The notes: generated by a model not told the origin, from the sequence alone. Positions 8,676 to 18,713 are shown, counted from the first letter of the stretch. The stretch is 64,000 nucleotides of DNA from Devosia lucknowensis (GCF_900177655.1 NZ_FXWK01000002.1:806001-870000), one strand, 5' to 3'. Translations and numbers: made by a program.

Positions 8676-9275
8676 TCATTTCACCGGAACAAGTTCGATG
8701 ACGTCGTGCGTGGACTCGAACATCGGCGCTGGCAGCTCGAGCCGGTAGCGTCGGGTTGTGTCATCGCCGACCCGATAGATACAGCCGACCTGATTGCGTT
8801 CGGGATCGTCACCATAGGCTATAGGCTGCTCGTCGCCATAGTGCAGGGCACCCTGGTAGAACACGGCCTGGGCAGCCGAGGTGAGGGTACCGGAAAAGCG
8901 CTGCGAGCCAGATGTCTTGTCGATGCGCGAGCCGCCATCGGAAATCGTGCAGGCGAAATAGTCGTAGGCGGTGAGCGGCAGGATGCCGCCGAGCTTGATG
9001 GTGCGGCAGCGATATTTGCCATCGGGTATAGCGTCAATGTATCTGTCGCCACCCGAAAACAGTCCGGACACGGTGGCGCGTGCATCGGCATCCGTCGAGA
9101 GCAGCGCCTCAGCCAGGCCCATGCTGCGCGAGCGGAAGAAATCGAACATCCGGTCCGAATCGGCTTCGCTGACCTCGACGCCTGCGGGCACGTCGCAGGC
9201 CATCCCGGTTGCGGTCTGGGAGGCCAGCATGGCGATCATGACAAGCGTCATGCGTTTGGTCGGTCGGGTCCTCAT
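8676..9275 (-). CDS. DUF4893 domain-containing secreted protein
   Basis: A 199-residue protein with a cleavable signal peptide (basic MRTRPTKR, hydrophobic MTLVMIAMLASQTATG, then MACDVPAG). The mature part has KYRCRTIKLGG, AYDYFACTI, IDKTSGSQRFSGTL, and a C-terminal RYRLELPAPMFESTHDVIELVPVK, which I recognise as DUF4893. Function unknown; a periplasmic or exported role is inferred from the signal peptide. It precedes rimM on the same strand by 61 bp and could be in that transcript. Confidence 0.75.
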   Translation of the reverse strand: MRTRPTKRMTLVMIAMLASQTATGMACDVPAGVEVSEADSDRMFDFFRSRSMGLAEALLSTDADARATVSGLFSGGDRYIDAIPDGKYRCRTIKLGGILPLTAYDYFACTISDGGSRIDKTSGSQRFSGTLTSAAQAVFYQGALHYGDEQPIAYGDDPERNQVGCIYRVGDDTTRRYRLELPAPMFESTHDVIELVPVK

Positions 9276-9356
9276 GCAAAGCCTCCGGTTCTACCTGTTG
9301 GGGGAACCTTGCATGGCAAATGCGCTTTCTCAAGGACAGCCGAACTGGAGGTCCCG

Positions 9357-9683
9357 ATGTCTCAGATTCTCACCGACCGCGAAGCCATCCGCGAATGGGC
9401 GACGGCCCGCGGCGGCAATCCCATGCTGATGGAGGTGCCCGAGGGCAGCCGGAGCCGGACGCTGCTGCAGCTGACCTTTGGCCAGCACGCCATCAATGCT
9501 GACGGCAACGAGGGTCCCGACCGGGTCGGCGGTTTCGAACTGGTGGATTGGGATGAGTGGTTTGCGGCGCTCGAAGCCAACAATCTGTCGCTGATGGTCT
9601 CGGATGATCCATCAGGCGGCAATGAAGCGGAATTCAGCTTCGTGGAGCGCGGCGAACGCAGCGACACGTCAGGCGCTGCCTGA
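9357..9683 (+). CDS. Small conserved hypothetical protein
   Basis: A 108-residue acidic soluble protein without signal peptide or membrane segment. The N-terminal half (DREAIREWATARGGNPMLMEVPEG, then LLQLTFGQHAINA) and the FELVDWDEWFAALEANNLSLMV segment look like a small family common in alphaproteobacteria, whose members are sometimes labelled as glucan-branching-enzyme-like without evidence. A GGAGG site lies 5 bp before the ATG. It is a monocistronic gene, divergent from the DUF4893 gene and convergent with the coiled-coil gene. I assign no function. Confidence 0.7.
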   Translation: MSQILTDREAIREWATARGGNPMLMEVPEGSRSRTLLQLTFGQHAINADGNEGPDRVGGFELVDWDEWFAALEANNLSLMVSDDPSGGNEAEFSFVERGERSDTSGAA

Positions 9684-9710
9684 CCATTGTAAGCGCTGGA
9701 GACAGCGCGC

Positions 9711-9741
9711 GATCGGGACCAAGCTCGGCTTTGTCCCGATC
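9711..9741. terminator. Hairpin between two convergent genes
   Basis: GATCGGGACCAAG and CTTTGTCCCGATC form a 13-bp stem with one mismatch and a 5-base loop, midway between a rightward and a leftward gene end. It may serve both directions, though T-runs are poor. Confidence 0.5.
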
Positions 9742-9755
9742 AGCGCCACGGCATG

Positions 9756-10079
9756 TCAGGTATTTTCCGGCAGCGGCACGGAATTAATCCCGCGCTCGTA
9801 GAGCGCCAGGGTGGCTTCGATATCGTCGAGATGCATCTGCAGGCCCTTTTCAACGGCTTCGGCCTGGCGACGGATCAGGTCGCGACGCGACAGCAGGTCG
9901 AAGCGTTCGCTCTCGAGTTCCTTGATCGCGAGGTCGATGCGGTCGCGGTGGGTGCCCAGGCGCTGCACCAGCGGAGCAACTTCGCTCGCCGAGGCCTGCT
10001 TGATCACGTTTTCCAGTTCTTCGAGTTGTTCAGTGCCAGGCTGGACAATTTTGAGTGCAGTCTTTGACCGCGTCGTCAT
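9756..10079 (-). CDS. Small coiled-coil protein of unknown function
   Basis: A 107-residue, highly charged helical protein. VQPGTEQLEELENVIKQASASEVAPLVQRLGTH and RIDLAIKELESERFDLLSRRDLIRRQAEAVEKGLQMHLDDIEATLALYERG have heptad-like spacing and suggest two long helices. There is no signal peptide, membrane segment or catalytic motif. The ATG at 10079 has a GAGGTGAG ribosome site at good distance; an in-frame GTG at 10088 has none as good. It is a single-gene unit and I do not recognise the family. Confidence 0.65.
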   Translation of the reverse strand: MTTRSKTALKIVQPGTEQLEELENVIKQASASEVAPLVQRLGTHRDRIDLAIKELESERFDLLSRRDLIRRQAEAVEKGLQMHLDDIEATLALYERGINSVPLPENT

Positions 10080-10207
10080 TTTACTCACCTCACGTTACTC
10101 GACCGGTGGTCGATCCATCCAAATAAGTAGGATCAACTACTTAGCCGAGAAACGGGGCATTCCACAGCTTAACCCGTTCTTTACCTTAACGAGAAACCAT
10201 GCCGAGG

Positions 10208-10645
10208 TTATAAGCGCTCCTCGGCGTCGGCCGCCGCTTCGAGCGCTTCCATGTCCTCGTCGGAAAATCCGAAATGGTGTCCGAGCTCGTGGATCAGCAC
10301 ATGGGTGACGATTTCGCCCAGCGTGTTGTCGTCGTGCTCGGCCCAATAGTCGAGAATGGCGCGGCGGTAGAGATAGACGGTATTGGGCAGCTGGCCCGTC
10401 TGCGGCACGGCGCCGTCTTCGGTGAGACCGATGCCTGAAAACAGCCCCATCAACTCAAAGGGGCTTTCCATTCCGAAGCCTTCGAGGATGTCGTCCTCGG
10501 CAAATTCGGCGACCGAGCAGGTCACGTCGGCGGCAAGCGACTTGAAGGGCTCGGGCAGTTCGGCCAGGGCCTTGCTGGCCATGGCCTCGATGTCGTCGAG
10601 GGTCGGGGCATGGAGCCCCGACCAGTCCGTGGTCTTCAGTTCCAC
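10208..10645 (-). CDS. Small zincin-like metallopeptidase (PF06262 type)
   Basis: About 145 residues with the zinc motif [14 protein letters not shown] (HExxH plus downstream Asp) near the C terminus and the preceding YRRAILDYW and [12 protein letters not shown] segments typical of the minimal metallopeptidase family. It is probably a cytoplasmic protease of unknown substrate. The start is the GTG at 10645 ([27 protein letters not shown]). The open frame extends further upstream but there is only antisense-like Arg-rich sequence inside leuC. It overlaps the leuC stop by 10 bp, so the two are probably co-transcribed. Confidence 0.82.
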   Translation of the reverse strand: MELKTTDWSGLHAPTLDDIEAMASKALAELPEPFKSLAADVTCSVAEFAEDDILEGFGMESPFELMGLFSGIGLTEDGAVPQTGQLPNTVYLYRRAILDYWAEHDDNTLGEIVTHVLIHELGHHFGFSDEDMEALEAAADAEERL

Positions 10646-12042
10646 TCGCGGATGTCGACGAAGTGGCCGGCAATGGCGGCGGCCGTGGCCATGGCGGGGG
10701 ACACGAGATGGGTGCGGCCCTTGAAGCCCTGGCGACCCTCGAAATTGCGATTCGAGGTGGAGGCGCAGCGCTCGCCGGGGGCAAGCTTGTCGGGGTTCAT
10801 GGCCAGGCACATGGAGCAGCCCGGCTCGCGCCATTCGAAGCCGGCATTCTTGAAGATCACGTCGAGGCCTTCGGCTTCAGCCTGTGCCTTGACGAGGCCC
10901 GACCCCGGCACAACCATGGCCGACACATGCGCGGCCACCTTGCGGTCCCCAATGACGGCGGCAGCGGCGCGCAGGTCTTCGATGCGACCATTGGTGCAGG
11001 AGCCGACAAAGACGCGGTCGAGCTTGATGTCGGTGATCTTGGTGCCGGGCTTGAGGCCCATATAGTCCAGCGCCCGCCACTTGGAGGCGCGCTTGGTTTC
11101 GTCCTGGATGTCATCCGGGTTGGGAACGATGCCCTGCACCGAAATGACGTCCTCGGGCGAGGAGCCCCAGGAAACGATCGGCGGCAGCTTGGCAGCGTCG
11201 AGGATGACGACCTTGTCGTAATGGGCGCCCTCGTCGGTGTGGAGGGTCTTCCAGTAGTCGAGCGCCATGTCCCAGGCCTGGCCCTTGGGCGCGCGCGGGC
11301 GGTCCTTCACATAGGCGAAGGTGGTCTCGTCGGGGGCGATAAGGCCGGCGCGGGCGCCGCCTTCGATAGTCATGTTGCAGACCGTCATGCGGCCTTCCAT
11401 CGACAGCGAGCGGATGGCTTCGCCGGCAAATTCGATCACGTGACCATTGCCGCCGGCGGTGCCGATCTCGCCGATGATGGCGAGGATGATGTCCTTGGCG
11501 GTGACGCCCGGCGGCAGCTGGCCATCGACGCGGACCAGCATGTTCTTGGCCTTTTGCTGGATCAGCGTCTGGGTGGCCAGAACGTGCTCGACCTCGGACG
11601 TGCCGATGCCGTGGGCCAGGGCGCCGAAGGCACCATGGGTCGACGTGTGCGAGTCACCGCAGACGATAGTCATGCCGGGCAGGGTGAAACCCTGTTCCGG
11701 GCCGACGATATGGACGATGCCCTGCCTGACATCGAACGGATCGTAATATTCGATCCCGAAGTCCTTGGTGTTTTCGGCCAGCGCCGCGATCTGGATGGCG
11801 CTCTCGGGATCGGGATTGGGCAGGGAACGGTCTGTGGTGGGCACGTTGTGGTCGACAACGGCCAGCGTGCGCTCGGGGTGACGGACCTTGCGGCCGTTCA
11901 TGCGCAGCCCTTCGAAGGCCTGTGGCGAGGTCACTTCGTGCACCAGGTGCCGGTCGATATAGAGAAGGCTCGTACCGTCCTCGTTATTCTGGACCAGATG
12001 GTCGTCCCAGATCTTGTCGTAGAGCGTACGGGCCTTGGTCAT
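10636..12042 (-). CDS. leuC: 3-isopropylmalate dehydratase large subunit
   Basis: LeuC with LeuD isomerises 2-isopropylmalate to 3-isopropylmalate in leucine synthesis, using a [4Fe-4S] cluster. The 468 residues have the aconitase-fold segments [43 protein letters not shown], the cluster cysteines in [15 protein letters not shown] and [10 protein letters not shown], and the substrate-binding [10 protein letters not shown]. leuD is not next to it, as is common in alphaproteobacteria. It lies downstream of purH on the same strand with 103 bp and a hairpin between them. Confidence 0.97.
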   Translation of the reverse strand: MTKARTLYDKIWDDHLVQNNEDGTSLLYIDRHLVHEVTSPQAFEGLRMNGRKVRHPERTLAVVDHNVPTTDRSLPNPDPESAIQIAALAENTKDFGIEYYDPFDVRQGIVHIVGPEQGFTLPGMTIVCGDSHTSTHGAFGALAHGIGTSEVEHVLATQTLIQQKAKNMLVRVDGQLPPGVTAKDIILAIIGEIGTAGGNGHVIEFAGEAIRSLSMEGRMTVCNMTIEGGARAGLIAPDETTFAYVKDRPRAPKGQAWDMALDYWKTLHTDEGAHYDKVVILDAAKLPPIVSWGSSPEDVISVQGIVPNPDDIQDETKRASKWRALDYMGLKPGTKITDIKLDRVFVGSCTNGRIEDLRAAAAVIGDRKVAAHVSAMVVPGSGLVKAQAEAEGLDVIFKNAGFEWREPGCSMCLAMNPDKLAPGERCASTSNRNFEGRQGFKGRTHLVSPAMATAAAIAGHFVDIREWN

Positions 12043-12107
12043 ATCGGCTTTCCAGCAGCAGGAATGAACTTTGGAGTGGTTCTAATCCCAAGCAGGAAGA
12101 GGGTCAA

Positions 12108-12137
12108 GCACAACCGTACCGCAGGGTACGGCTGTGC
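12108..12137 (-). terminator. Hairpin after purH
   Basis: GCACAACCGTACC and GGTACGGCTGTGC form a 13-bp stem with one G-U-type pair and a 4-base loop directly after the purH stop. No strong T-run follows on the minus strand, so termination may be partial. Confidence 0.5.
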
Positions 12138-12145
12138 CCGAGCAG

Positions 12146-13729
12146 TCAATGCCGGAAGTGGCGCATGCCCGTCATGACCATGGCGATCCCAGCAGCATCG
12201 GCTGCGGCGATGACCTCGTCGTCGCGCATCGAACCGCCCGGCTGGATGACGGCGGTGGCGCCGGCCGCGACCAGGGCCTCGAGCCCGTCGGCGAAGGGGA
12301 AGAAGGCGTCGGAGGCGACCACCGAGCCCTCGGTCAGCGCCCCGTCCAGCCCCGCTGCCTGGGCTGCGTCGATGGACTTGCGATGGGCGACGCGCGCTGA
12401 ATCGACTCTCGACATCTGCCCGGCGCCGATGCCGGCGGTGGCGCCATCCTTGACATAGATGATGGCGTTTGACTTGACGTGCTTGGCCACTTTCGCCGCG
12501 AGCTTGAGATCCACCAATTCCTGTTCGGTCGGCTGGCGCCTGGTGACGACCTTGAGGTCGCAATCGTCGACATTCTTGTTGTCGCGGCCCTGCACCAGCA
12601 GACCCCCGGCCACCGACTTGACCAGGAGACCTTCGGCCTTGGGATCGGCAAGGCCGCCGGTCAGCAGGAGCCGGAGGTTCTTCTTGGCGGCAATGATCGC
12701 CTGGGCTTCCGGAGTGGCGGAGGGCGCAACGATCACCTCGGTGAAGACCTTGACGATCTCGGTGGCCGTTTCGGCGTCGATCTCGCGGTTGGTGGCGACG
12801 ATGCCGCCAAAGGCCGAGACCGGATCGGTGCGCAGGGCCTTCCTGTAGGCATCGGTCAGGTTCGAAGCCACGGCGACGCCGCAGGGATTGGCGTGCTTGA
12901 TGATGGCGACGGCGGCAGTTTCCGCCGGATCGAATTCGCTCACCAGTTCGAAGGCGGCGTCGGTGTCGTTGATGTTGTTGTAGGAGAGGGTCTTGCCTTG
13001 GACCTGGCTGGCCGTGGCGACGCCCGGGCGGTTTTCACCGGTCTTGTAGAAGGCGGCCCACTGGTGCGGGTTTTCGCCGTAGCGCATGACTTCGCTCAGC
13101 GTGCCGGCAAAGCTGCGATAGCTGACATCGGCGAAGTCGATCTCGCGGGCGAACCAGGATGAAATGGCGCTGTCATAGGCGGCGGTGCGGGCATAGGCCT
13201 TGGCGGCGAGCTTCTGGCGCAGCGCGAAGGGTATGCCGCCCGACCTGATGGCGTCGAGAATGGCGGGGTAGTCGGCGGGGTCGACGACGACCGTCACATA
13301 GGCATGGTTCTTGGCGGCGGAGCGTACCATGGCCGGGCCGCCGATATCGATGTTCTCGATGATCTCGTCATAGCTGGCGCCCGAGGCGACGGTCTTTTCG
13401 AAGGGGTAGAGATTGACGGCGACGAGATCGATGGGGCCGATCTCGTGCTCGTCCATCGAGGCCTTGTGGGCCGGATTGTCGCGCACCGAGAGCAGGCCGC
13501 CATGCACCTTGGGGTGGAGCGTCTTGACCCGGCCATCCATCATTTCGGGAAAACCGGTGAGGTCGGAAATGTCGCGCACCGGCAGGCCCGCTTCACTGAT
13601 GAGCTTGTGCGTGCCGCCGGTCGATACCAGCTTGACGCCTGCCTCCGCGAGCCCGCGCGCGAAGTCGGTCATGCCCGATTTGTCGAATACCGAAAGCAGT
13701 GCCCGCCCGACCGTTACCGTCTTGCCCAT
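12146..13729 (-). CDS. purH: Bifunctional AICAR formyltransferase / IMP cyclohydrolase
   Basis: PurH catalyses the last two steps of IMP synthesis. The 527 residues contain the N-terminal MGS-like cyclohydrolase domain ([50 protein letters not shown]) and the C-terminal formyltransferase domain ([68 protein letters not shown]). Length and domain order are standard. The start at 13729 gives [19 protein letters not shown]. In related genomes a heparinase-like gene and rsmB commonly lie before purH, as here. Confidence 0.97.
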   Translation of the reverse strand: MGKTVTVGRALLSVFDKSGMTDFARGLAEAGVKLVSTGGTHKLISEAGLPVRDISDLTGFPEMMDGRVKTLHPKVHGGLLSVRDNPAHKASMDEHEIGPIDLVAVNLYPFEKTVASGASYDEIIENIDIGGPAMVRSAAKNHAYVTVVVDPADYPAILDAIRSGGIPFALRQKLAAKAYARTAAYDSAISSWFAREIDFADVSYRSFAGTLSEVMRYGENPHQWAAFYKTGENRPGVATASQVQGKTLSYNNINDTDAAFELVSEFDPAETAAVAIIKHANPCGVAVASNLTDAYRKALRTDPVSAFGGIVATNREIDAETATEIVKVFTEVIVAPSATPEAQAIIAAKKNLRLLLTGGLADPKAEGLLVKSVAGGLLVQGRDNKNVDDCDLKVVTRRQPTEQELVDLKLAAKVAKHVKSNAIIYVKDGATAGIGAGQMSRVDSARVAHRKSIDAAQAAGLDGALTEGSVVASDAFFPFADGLEALVAAGATAVIQPGGSMRDDEVIAAADAAGIAMVMTGMRHFRH

Positions 13730-13847
13730 GAGAATGTCGTCTCGCCGTCAATGGAGGAATTTGCGCGCTCGCTAGCACGAGACGGGGCAAAGGCCAATGG
13801 GTTTGCGGCGCCTCCATGCGAATGCACGGAGAGATTGGCAGCGGACC

Positions 13848-15464
13848 CTATTCCTGTTCCAGCGTAAAGATCCACGCTATCTCGGTATCCGGGCCGACAC
13901 TGGTCTCGAGCACGAGCTGCCGGGTACGGTGGAAACCGAGATAGGCGGACTGGCGCACGCTGTCCTCTTCGCGGAATTGCGCGCCTTCCCAAAGAAAGCT
14001 CCACACCGCGCCATTGGGCAGGACCAGCCGGGCAATGCCTTCGCCGGTGGTGCGGCGCACCTTGATGCCGGGTGCCAAATGGAAGCGCAGCGCCAGGAGG
14101 CCATGCGGCTCGCCCGTGGCGACGATGCGGTCCTGGCCGACAAGCGTTGTGCCTTCAGAAAGAAGGGTCAGACGGCGCTCCACTTCGGCGCCGAAACGCG
14201 GTGCATAGCCGGCGCTGGACATGATCAGCATATGCTCGGCGGTTTCGAGCGTCATCGGCCTGGGCGACGGCGGACGGCCGGCACGAACCTGTGCGGCGCC
14301 CTCGGCGTCGATAGTGGCCGAGGAATGGGCCACGGCCTGACGGAAGAGATCGCGGCTCTCCAGCATGTCGGAGGGTGCGGGACCGCAGGAGCCGACGATG
14401 AGCTCGCTGCCATGAGCGAATTCGAAGGCGAGGCCGCCATCATGAGCTTCGGTGTCGAACCCTGCGGGCGGACGCAGTCCACTGTCGCCGACGACCACGC
14501 TTTCACCGGCCCGGATGATGCCGTAGCCGCCCAGCAGCCGCGAGCGGCGCGATGCCGAGGGTCCATTGGCCTGCACGGCGACAAGCACGTCGTGGGGCAC
14601 CTGGCCGCAACCGTTGAAATAGACCGGCTCGCCGCTCGACAGCGTCAACGCGTCCAGCGCTTCGTGCATGCGGTCGATGCGATTGGTGAGCTCGGACATG
14701 GCCGGGCTGCCGTGACGGCCGACGGCGCGGCGCAGGCTGGCCAGTTCGACCAGCAAGGACAGCTGGAGTTTGGGATTGCGCGAGAGATGCAGGCCATCGC
14801 CATCGAGCTGCTGGGCCAGAAGCGCGTCGAGCCGGGCGACATGACCATCAATATCGGGCACGTCGCCGATATTGCACAGCTCGGCGCCCAGGAGGCCGAG
14901 AGCGGCGAAAAGGGCCTCCACGGCATCGGCCGCAAGGGCGCCACGCACACGCAGGCTCTGGACCTGGGTGGAGAGACTGCGCTGAATGGTCCGCGTCTGG
15001 TCGGGAGTGGCGCCATCGAGCACCAGGGTCAGGTGCCGAAGCCAGTTGAGCACGCGCTGGGCGGTCAGCGTCAGCGTCCAGCTGTCGGCCTCGAACTGAC
15101 CTTCGCGGCCGATCCAGTCCAGTACAAGCGTCCGCGCGAACAGCCGCTCCCCCGGATCGCGGACGTCGCGGAAGTGCCGCAGCCAGGAAAAGCTATGGAG
15201 ATTGTTCCACCAGTCGGGATGATCGACATCGATGGCGAAGGGCGAGGCACCGCCGGTCTCGAACAGTTTCGAGGCCAGAAGGTAGCGACCGGACATCATT
15301 TCGCGCACGGCCTCGCGGTCCGCCGGGCGGAAGTCGGGGAGGTCGCCCGCATAAGCGTTGTCGGTGTGTCCGCGCCAGGTCCAGCGCAGCAGGGGCATGG
15401 TTACGATCTGATCGGCCAGGCCCAGCGCAACGCGTCGGCCGGCCGTCATCAGCCGCCCGCTCAC
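13848..15464 (-). CDS. Heparinase II/III family protein
   Basis: A 538-residue protein of the heparinase II/III-like family. The N-terminal half is the alpha/alpha toroid (NNLHSFSWLRHFRDVRDPGERLFARTLVLDWIGREG, WTLTLTAQRVLNWLRH, LARNPK-like SRNPKLQLSLLVELASLRRAVG). The C-terminal half is the beta-sandwich with YFNGCGQVPHD, GGYGIIRAGESVVVGDSG and AYLGFHRTRQLVLE. Family members are polysaccharide lyases, but these rsmB-purH-linked homologues are uncharacterised and I saw no clear signal peptide, so the substrate and even catalysis are open. It sits between rsmB and purH on the same strand. Confidence 0.85.
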   Translation of the reverse strand: MSGRLMTAGRRVALGLADQIVTMPLLRWTWRGHTDNAYAGDLPDFRPADREAVREMMSGRYLLASKLFETGGASPFAIDVDHPDWWNNLHSFSWLRHFRDVRDPGERLFARTLVLDWIGREGQFEADSWTLTLTAQRVLNWLRHLTLVLDGATPDQTRTIQRSLSTQVQSLRVRGALAADAVEALFAALGLLGAELCNIGDVPDIDGHVARLDALLAQQLDGDGLHLSRNPKLQLSLLVELASLRRAVGRHGSPAMSELTNRIDRMHEALDALTLSSGEPVYFNGCGQVPHDVLVAVQANGPSASRRSRLLGGYGIIRAGESVVVGDSGLRPPAGFDTEAHDGGLAFEFAHGSELIVGSCGPAPSDMLESRDLFRQAVAHSSATIDAEGAAQVRAGRPPSPRPMTLETAEHMLIMSSAGYAPRFGAEVERRLTLLSEGTTLVGQDRIVATGEPHGLLALRFHLAPGIKVRRTTGEGIARLVLPNGAVWSFLWEGAQFREEDSVRQSAYLGFHRTRQLVLETSVGPDTEIAWIFTLEQE

Positions 15465-15567
15465 CGTCCGGCCTCCATCCGTGCCGGATCGAAGGCGCCA
15501 CTCCTGTCGCGTCGTCTCTGCAAGAACCCGATCCCTGCCGGAATACCCGGATAAGTCCCTATAGGCT

Positions 15568-16869
15568 TTAGCCTGTTCGCCTGAATCGCGCCACGAAGAA
15601 CCCGTCCATCCCCGGATTTCCGCTTCCCGGCGTCATTGCCGGGTGGGTGCGGACCAGCCCATCCGATGTCACCGCCTCGGAAAGTCCCGGTAGTTCGGCC
15701 ACGGCCACGGGGAGCAGGGACAGGCCCGGCAGGGCCTCGAGCGCCCAGCGCACCTGGTCTTCGCCCTCGGCCTGTTCGAGCGAACAGACGCAGTAGATCA
15801 GCGTACCGCCGGGCGCGAGGCACCGGAAGGCATTGGCGATCAGTGCCCGCTGCAGGCGGACGCGCCCGGCAATGTCCTGCGCCGAGCGGCTCCAGAGCAC
15901 TTCGGGGTGACGACGGAAGGTGCCGGTGGCCGAACAGGGCGCGTCAAGGAGGACACCGTCGAAGGGGGTTGCCGGGTCGAAGGTCGCGGCATCGGCCTCC
16001 ACGACCTTGGGCGCATAGCCCAGGCGGGCCATGTTGCCCTTGAGCCGTGCTAGCCTCATGGCATCGCTGTCGAGCGCCGTCACCTTGTAGCCGGCCTTGA
16101 CGAGCTGCGCGGTCTTGCCGCCGGGGGCGGCGCAGAGATCGAGCACGGTGCTGCCGGCATCGAGGCCGACAAGGCGAGCAGGCAGGGCCGAGGCCACGTC
16201 CTGTACCCACCAGCGCCCCTCGTCATAGCCGGGCAGGGCCTCGACGGGCCGGTCGCGATTCTCGATGCGCACGGAATCGGCGATCAGCCGCTCGGCGCCG
16301 AGGGCGTCGACAAGGGCCGCATCGTCATCCCGTAGGGTAAGGTCAAGCGGCGCGCCATCCACGAGGGTTTCGGCAAATCGCGACACGGCATCGGCGCCGT
16401 AGGCGGCGGTCCAGGCCTGCGCGAGATGCTCGGGCAGCAACAGGGCCTCGTCCATGAGGCCATAGCGCGCCGAATTGGACTGGGCGCGGCGCAACACGGC
16501 GTTCATCAGGCCGGCGAGGTGCCTTGCCTTGGAGTCGCGCTTTACCGCCTCGACGGCGAGGAACAGGGCACTATGGGCGCCGAGATCGGGCAGGAAAACG
16601 AGCTGGGCCAGCGACAGGCGCAACACCGCCTCGAACGTTCCTGATTTGGCCGGCATGCCTTTTTCCAGCAGCTCGGCCAGCATAACGTTGATCTGGCCGT
16701 GGCGGCGCAGCGCAGTGGTCACCAGACGATTGGCGAGGGCACGGTCGCGCCCGTCCGCCATTTCGCCTGCGTCCAGCGGCGCGAAGTGCTCGCCTGCGAG
16801 AACGGATTTCAGCCGCTGTGCGGCGGCGAGGCGGAGCTTCAGGCCCGCCGGTTCGGTGCGTTGCGCCAA
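15568..16869 (-). CDS. rsmB: 16S rRNA (cytosine-C5)-methyltransferase, RsmB-like
   Basis: A 433-residue RsmB/NOL1 family enzyme (C967-type methylation of 16S rRNA). Residues 1-140 form the NusB-like RNA-binding domain (RLAAAQRLKSVLAG, RALANRLVTTALRRHGQI, AVEAVKRDSKARHLAGLMNAVLRR). The catalytic domain has the SAM motif VLDLCAAPGGKTAQL, ALDSDAMRLARLKGN, the motif IV cysteine in DAPCSATGTFRRHPEVLW and the motif VI catalytic cysteine in LIYCVCSLEQAEGE. It is followed 103 bp later by the heparinase-like gene and preceded by htpX. Confidence 0.92.
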   Translation of the reverse strand: MAQRTEPAGLKLRLAAAQRLKSVLAGEHFAPLDAGEMADGRDRALANRLVTTALRRHGQINVMLAELLEKGMPAKSGTFEAVLRLSLAQLVFLPDLGAHSALFLAVEAVKRDSKARHLAGLMNAVLRRAQSNSARYGLMDEALLLPEHLAQAWTAAYGADAVSRFAETLVDGAPLDLTLRDDDAALVDALGAERLIADSVRIENRDRPVEALPGYDEGRWWVQDVASALPARLVGLDAGSTVLDLCAAPGGKTAQLVKAGYKVTALDSDAMRLARLKGNMARLGYAPKVVEADAATFDPATPFDGVLLDAPCSATGTFRRHPEVLWSRSAQDIAGRVRLQRALIANAFRCLAPGGTLIYCVCSLEQAEGEDQVRWALEALPGLSLLPVAVAELPGLSEAVTSDGLVRTHPAMTPGSGNPGMDGFFVARFRRTG

Positions 16870-16914
16870 TTCGTCAACTCAGTTGCGGCGCGCAATCAAA
16901 GCGAAGCGCGCTTC

Positions 16915-17898
16915 TTATCCCCAGGGACCGCGGACATTCCCGTCGTCTTCGGTGCGTCCAGCGGTCGGCACTCGCCAGCCGCCGCCGTTGTCGCGGCCGC
17001 TCGAAGCGGGGCGCGGGCGGGGCTGGGGCCGGCGCCCCTTATCGTCCACGCTCATTTCCGCCGCAAGCCTTTGCAACGCCTGGATGCGATTGCCGGTGTC
17101 GGGATGGGTGGAAAAGAGGTTGTCCATGCGCTGTCCGTTGAGCGGGTTCACGATGTACATGTGCGCCATTGCCGGGTTGCGCTCGGCTGCGACATTGACC
17201 TGACGGCCGGCCAGCGTTGCGATCTTGTTGAGGGCCGAGGCAAGAGCCAGGGGGTCGCCGGAGATTTCGGCGCCATCCTTGTCAGCCTCGTATTCGCGGG
17301 TCCGGCTCACCGCCATCTGCACCATCGCCGCTGCGAGCGGCGCCAGGAACACCATCAGCAGCGAGCCGATACCGCCCAGCGGATTGTTGCGGTTGTTGCC
17401 ACCGCCAAAAAACAGCCCGAACTGCGCAAGGGCAGAAATGGCGCCAGCCAGCGTGGCAGTGATGGTCATGGTCAGGGTGTCGCGGTTCTTGATGTGAGCC
17501 AGTTCGTGCGCCACGACGCCCGCCACTTCGCGGGTATCGAGCTGGCGCAGCAGCCCCGAAGACACGGCAACCGCCGCATTGTCCGGATCGCGACCGGTGG
17601 CGAACGCATTGGGCTGGTCAGTTTCAATGACGTAGACGGCGGGCGTAGGAATGCCGGCACGCTTGGACAGGACATCGACCATGTCATAGAGCTCTGGCGC
17701 ACGGGAGCGCTCGACCGGGACGGCGTTCTGCATGCGCAGCACCATCTTGTCGGAGTTCCAGTAGGCAAAGAGGTTTGTCACTGCGGCGAAGGCGAGCGCG
17801 ATCATCATGCCGCCGGTGCCGCCGATGAAATAGCCGACCACCATGAACAAGGCCGTCATACCGGCAAGAAGCACGAAGGTGCGGAAGGCATTGAACAT
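16915..17898 (-). CDS. htpX: Membrane metalloprotease HtpX
   Basis: HtpX is an inner-membrane M48 zinc protease in membrane-protein quality control. The 327 residues include two N-terminal membrane segments, the zinc motif HELAH at residues 131-135 ([14 protein letters not shown]), two more hydrophobic segments ([38 protein letters not shown]) and the third ligand in [12 protein letters not shown] near residue 202. [11 protein letters not shown] follows. The last 40 residues ([19 protein letters not shown] and on) are a basic, proline/glycine-rich, probably disordered tail longer than in E. coli HtpX. It is divergent from the DUF1674 gene. Confidence 0.95.
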   Translation of the reverse strand: MFNAFRTFVLLAGMTALFMVVGYFIGGTGGMMIALAFAAVTNLFAYWNSDKMVLRMQNAVPVERSRAPELYDMVDVLSKRAGIPTPAVYVIETDQPNAFATGRDPDNAAVAVSSGLLRQLDTREVAGVVAHELAHIKNRDTLTMTITATLAGAISALAQFGLFFGGGNNRNNPLGGIGSLLMVFLAPLAAAMVQMAVSRTREYEADKDGAEISGDPLALASALNKIATLAGRQVNVAAERNPAMAHMYIVNPLNGQRMDNLFSTHPDTGNRIQALQRLAAEMSVDDKGRRPQPRPRPASSGRDNGGGWRVPTAGRTEDDGNVRGPWG

Positions 17899-17992
17899 GG
17901 TCTAACCCCTTGGGTTGGAAGTCTTGGCAAACTATGTTGTGTGCAGTCCGGTTCCCCGCAAGCGGAATGACGAAAACTTATTGGAATGCGAA

Positions 17993-18205
17993 ATGCCCGG
18001 TGATCCAACTCCCGACGCCAATGATCCTGCCGAAGTCCGGGAACTGACCCCGGCTGCCCGGCGTGCGCTGGCCGAAGCCGAAGCGCGGCGGCAGGCGATC
18101 GATGCCGCCACCGCGATGGCGCCCAAGGAGAAGGGCGGGCGCGGCGGGCTTGAACCGGGCCGCTACGGCGACTGGGAGATCAAGGGCCTGACCAGCGACT
18201 TCTAG
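17993..18205 (+). CDS. DUF1674 protein (SDHAF4-like succinate dehydrogenase assembly factor)
   Basis: A 70-residue protein with the diagnostic C terminus GRYGDWEIKGLTSDF and an Ala/Glu-rich helix (LTPAARRALAEAEARRQAI) before it. Relatives in mitochondria (SDHAF4) bind flavinylated SdhA during complex II assembly; the same role here is inferred. The ATG at 17993 (MPGDPTPDANDPAEV) is chosen over a distant TTG. Its last 26 bp overlap the 3' end of the convergent SRPBCC gene. Confidence 0.78.
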   Translation: MPGDPTPDANDPAEVRELTPAARRALAEAEARRQAIDAATAMAPKEKGGRGGLEPGRYGDWEIKGLTSDF

Positions 18206-18677
18206 GGCCGGCCGGCAACCGGCGTTCCACGAAGGCGGCCAGGTTTTCCAGCGATGACGCCAGGCCTTCGGCATGGTCCTCGGCGCCGATGCCTTCAGGC
18301 ACATTGGTGGCGCGGATGGTGACAAGGGTTTGTCCTGCCTCTTCGGCGATGATCCAGTCCATGGTCATGGTGCCGGCAAAACGCGGATCGTCGGAGACGA
18401 AGTCGACGGCCTGGGACACAAGCGCGCCGGGCTCGAGTTCGGTATAGCGCACATCGACCACATCCTGGGCGCCGCCACTCTTTCCCTCGATACTGACATC
18501 GTCGTAGCGCAGTACCATCTTGTAGTGGCCGCCGGCCCGAGGCTCGAATTCGAGCATTTCGCCGCTCATGCCCGTCGGCGGCAGCCAGGCGACGAGTGCA
18601 TCGGCCTCCGTCATGGCAGCGTAGACGGTCTGGGCATCGGCGTGGATCAGTCGGCTGGCTTGGTCGACACGCGACAT
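18180..18677 (-). CDS. SRPBCC (AHSA1-like) domain protein
   Basis: A 165-residue START/AHSA1-type ligand-binding fold: SRLIHADAQTVYAAMTEADALVAWLPPTGMSGEMLEFEPRAGGHYKMVL, then DVRYTELEPGALVSQAVDF, GTMTMDWIIAEEAGQTLVTIRATNVPEGI and the C-terminal helix GLASSLENLAAFVE. Members bind hydrophobic ligands or act as Aha1-like co-chaperones; the ligand cannot be read from sequence. It is a single gene, tail to tail with the DUF1674 gene. Confidence 0.85.
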   Translation of the reverse strand: MSRVDQASRLIHADAQTVYAAMTEADALVAWLPPTGMSGEMLEFEPRAGGHYKMVLRYDDVSIEGKSGGAQDVVDVRYTELEPGALVSQAVDFVSDDPRFAGTMTMDWIIAEEAGQTLVTIRATNVPEGIGAEDHAEGLASSLENLAAFVERRLPAGPRSRWSGP

Positions 18678-18713
18678 CGCTTGTCCCTCAGGTATGCTGG
18701 CGCAGCCAGAATA

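Noticed and set aside
10663..12177. 504-codon rightward frame over leuC
   Set aside because: It is the antisense of a clear leuC and has no recognisable domain; a typical high-GC shadow frame.
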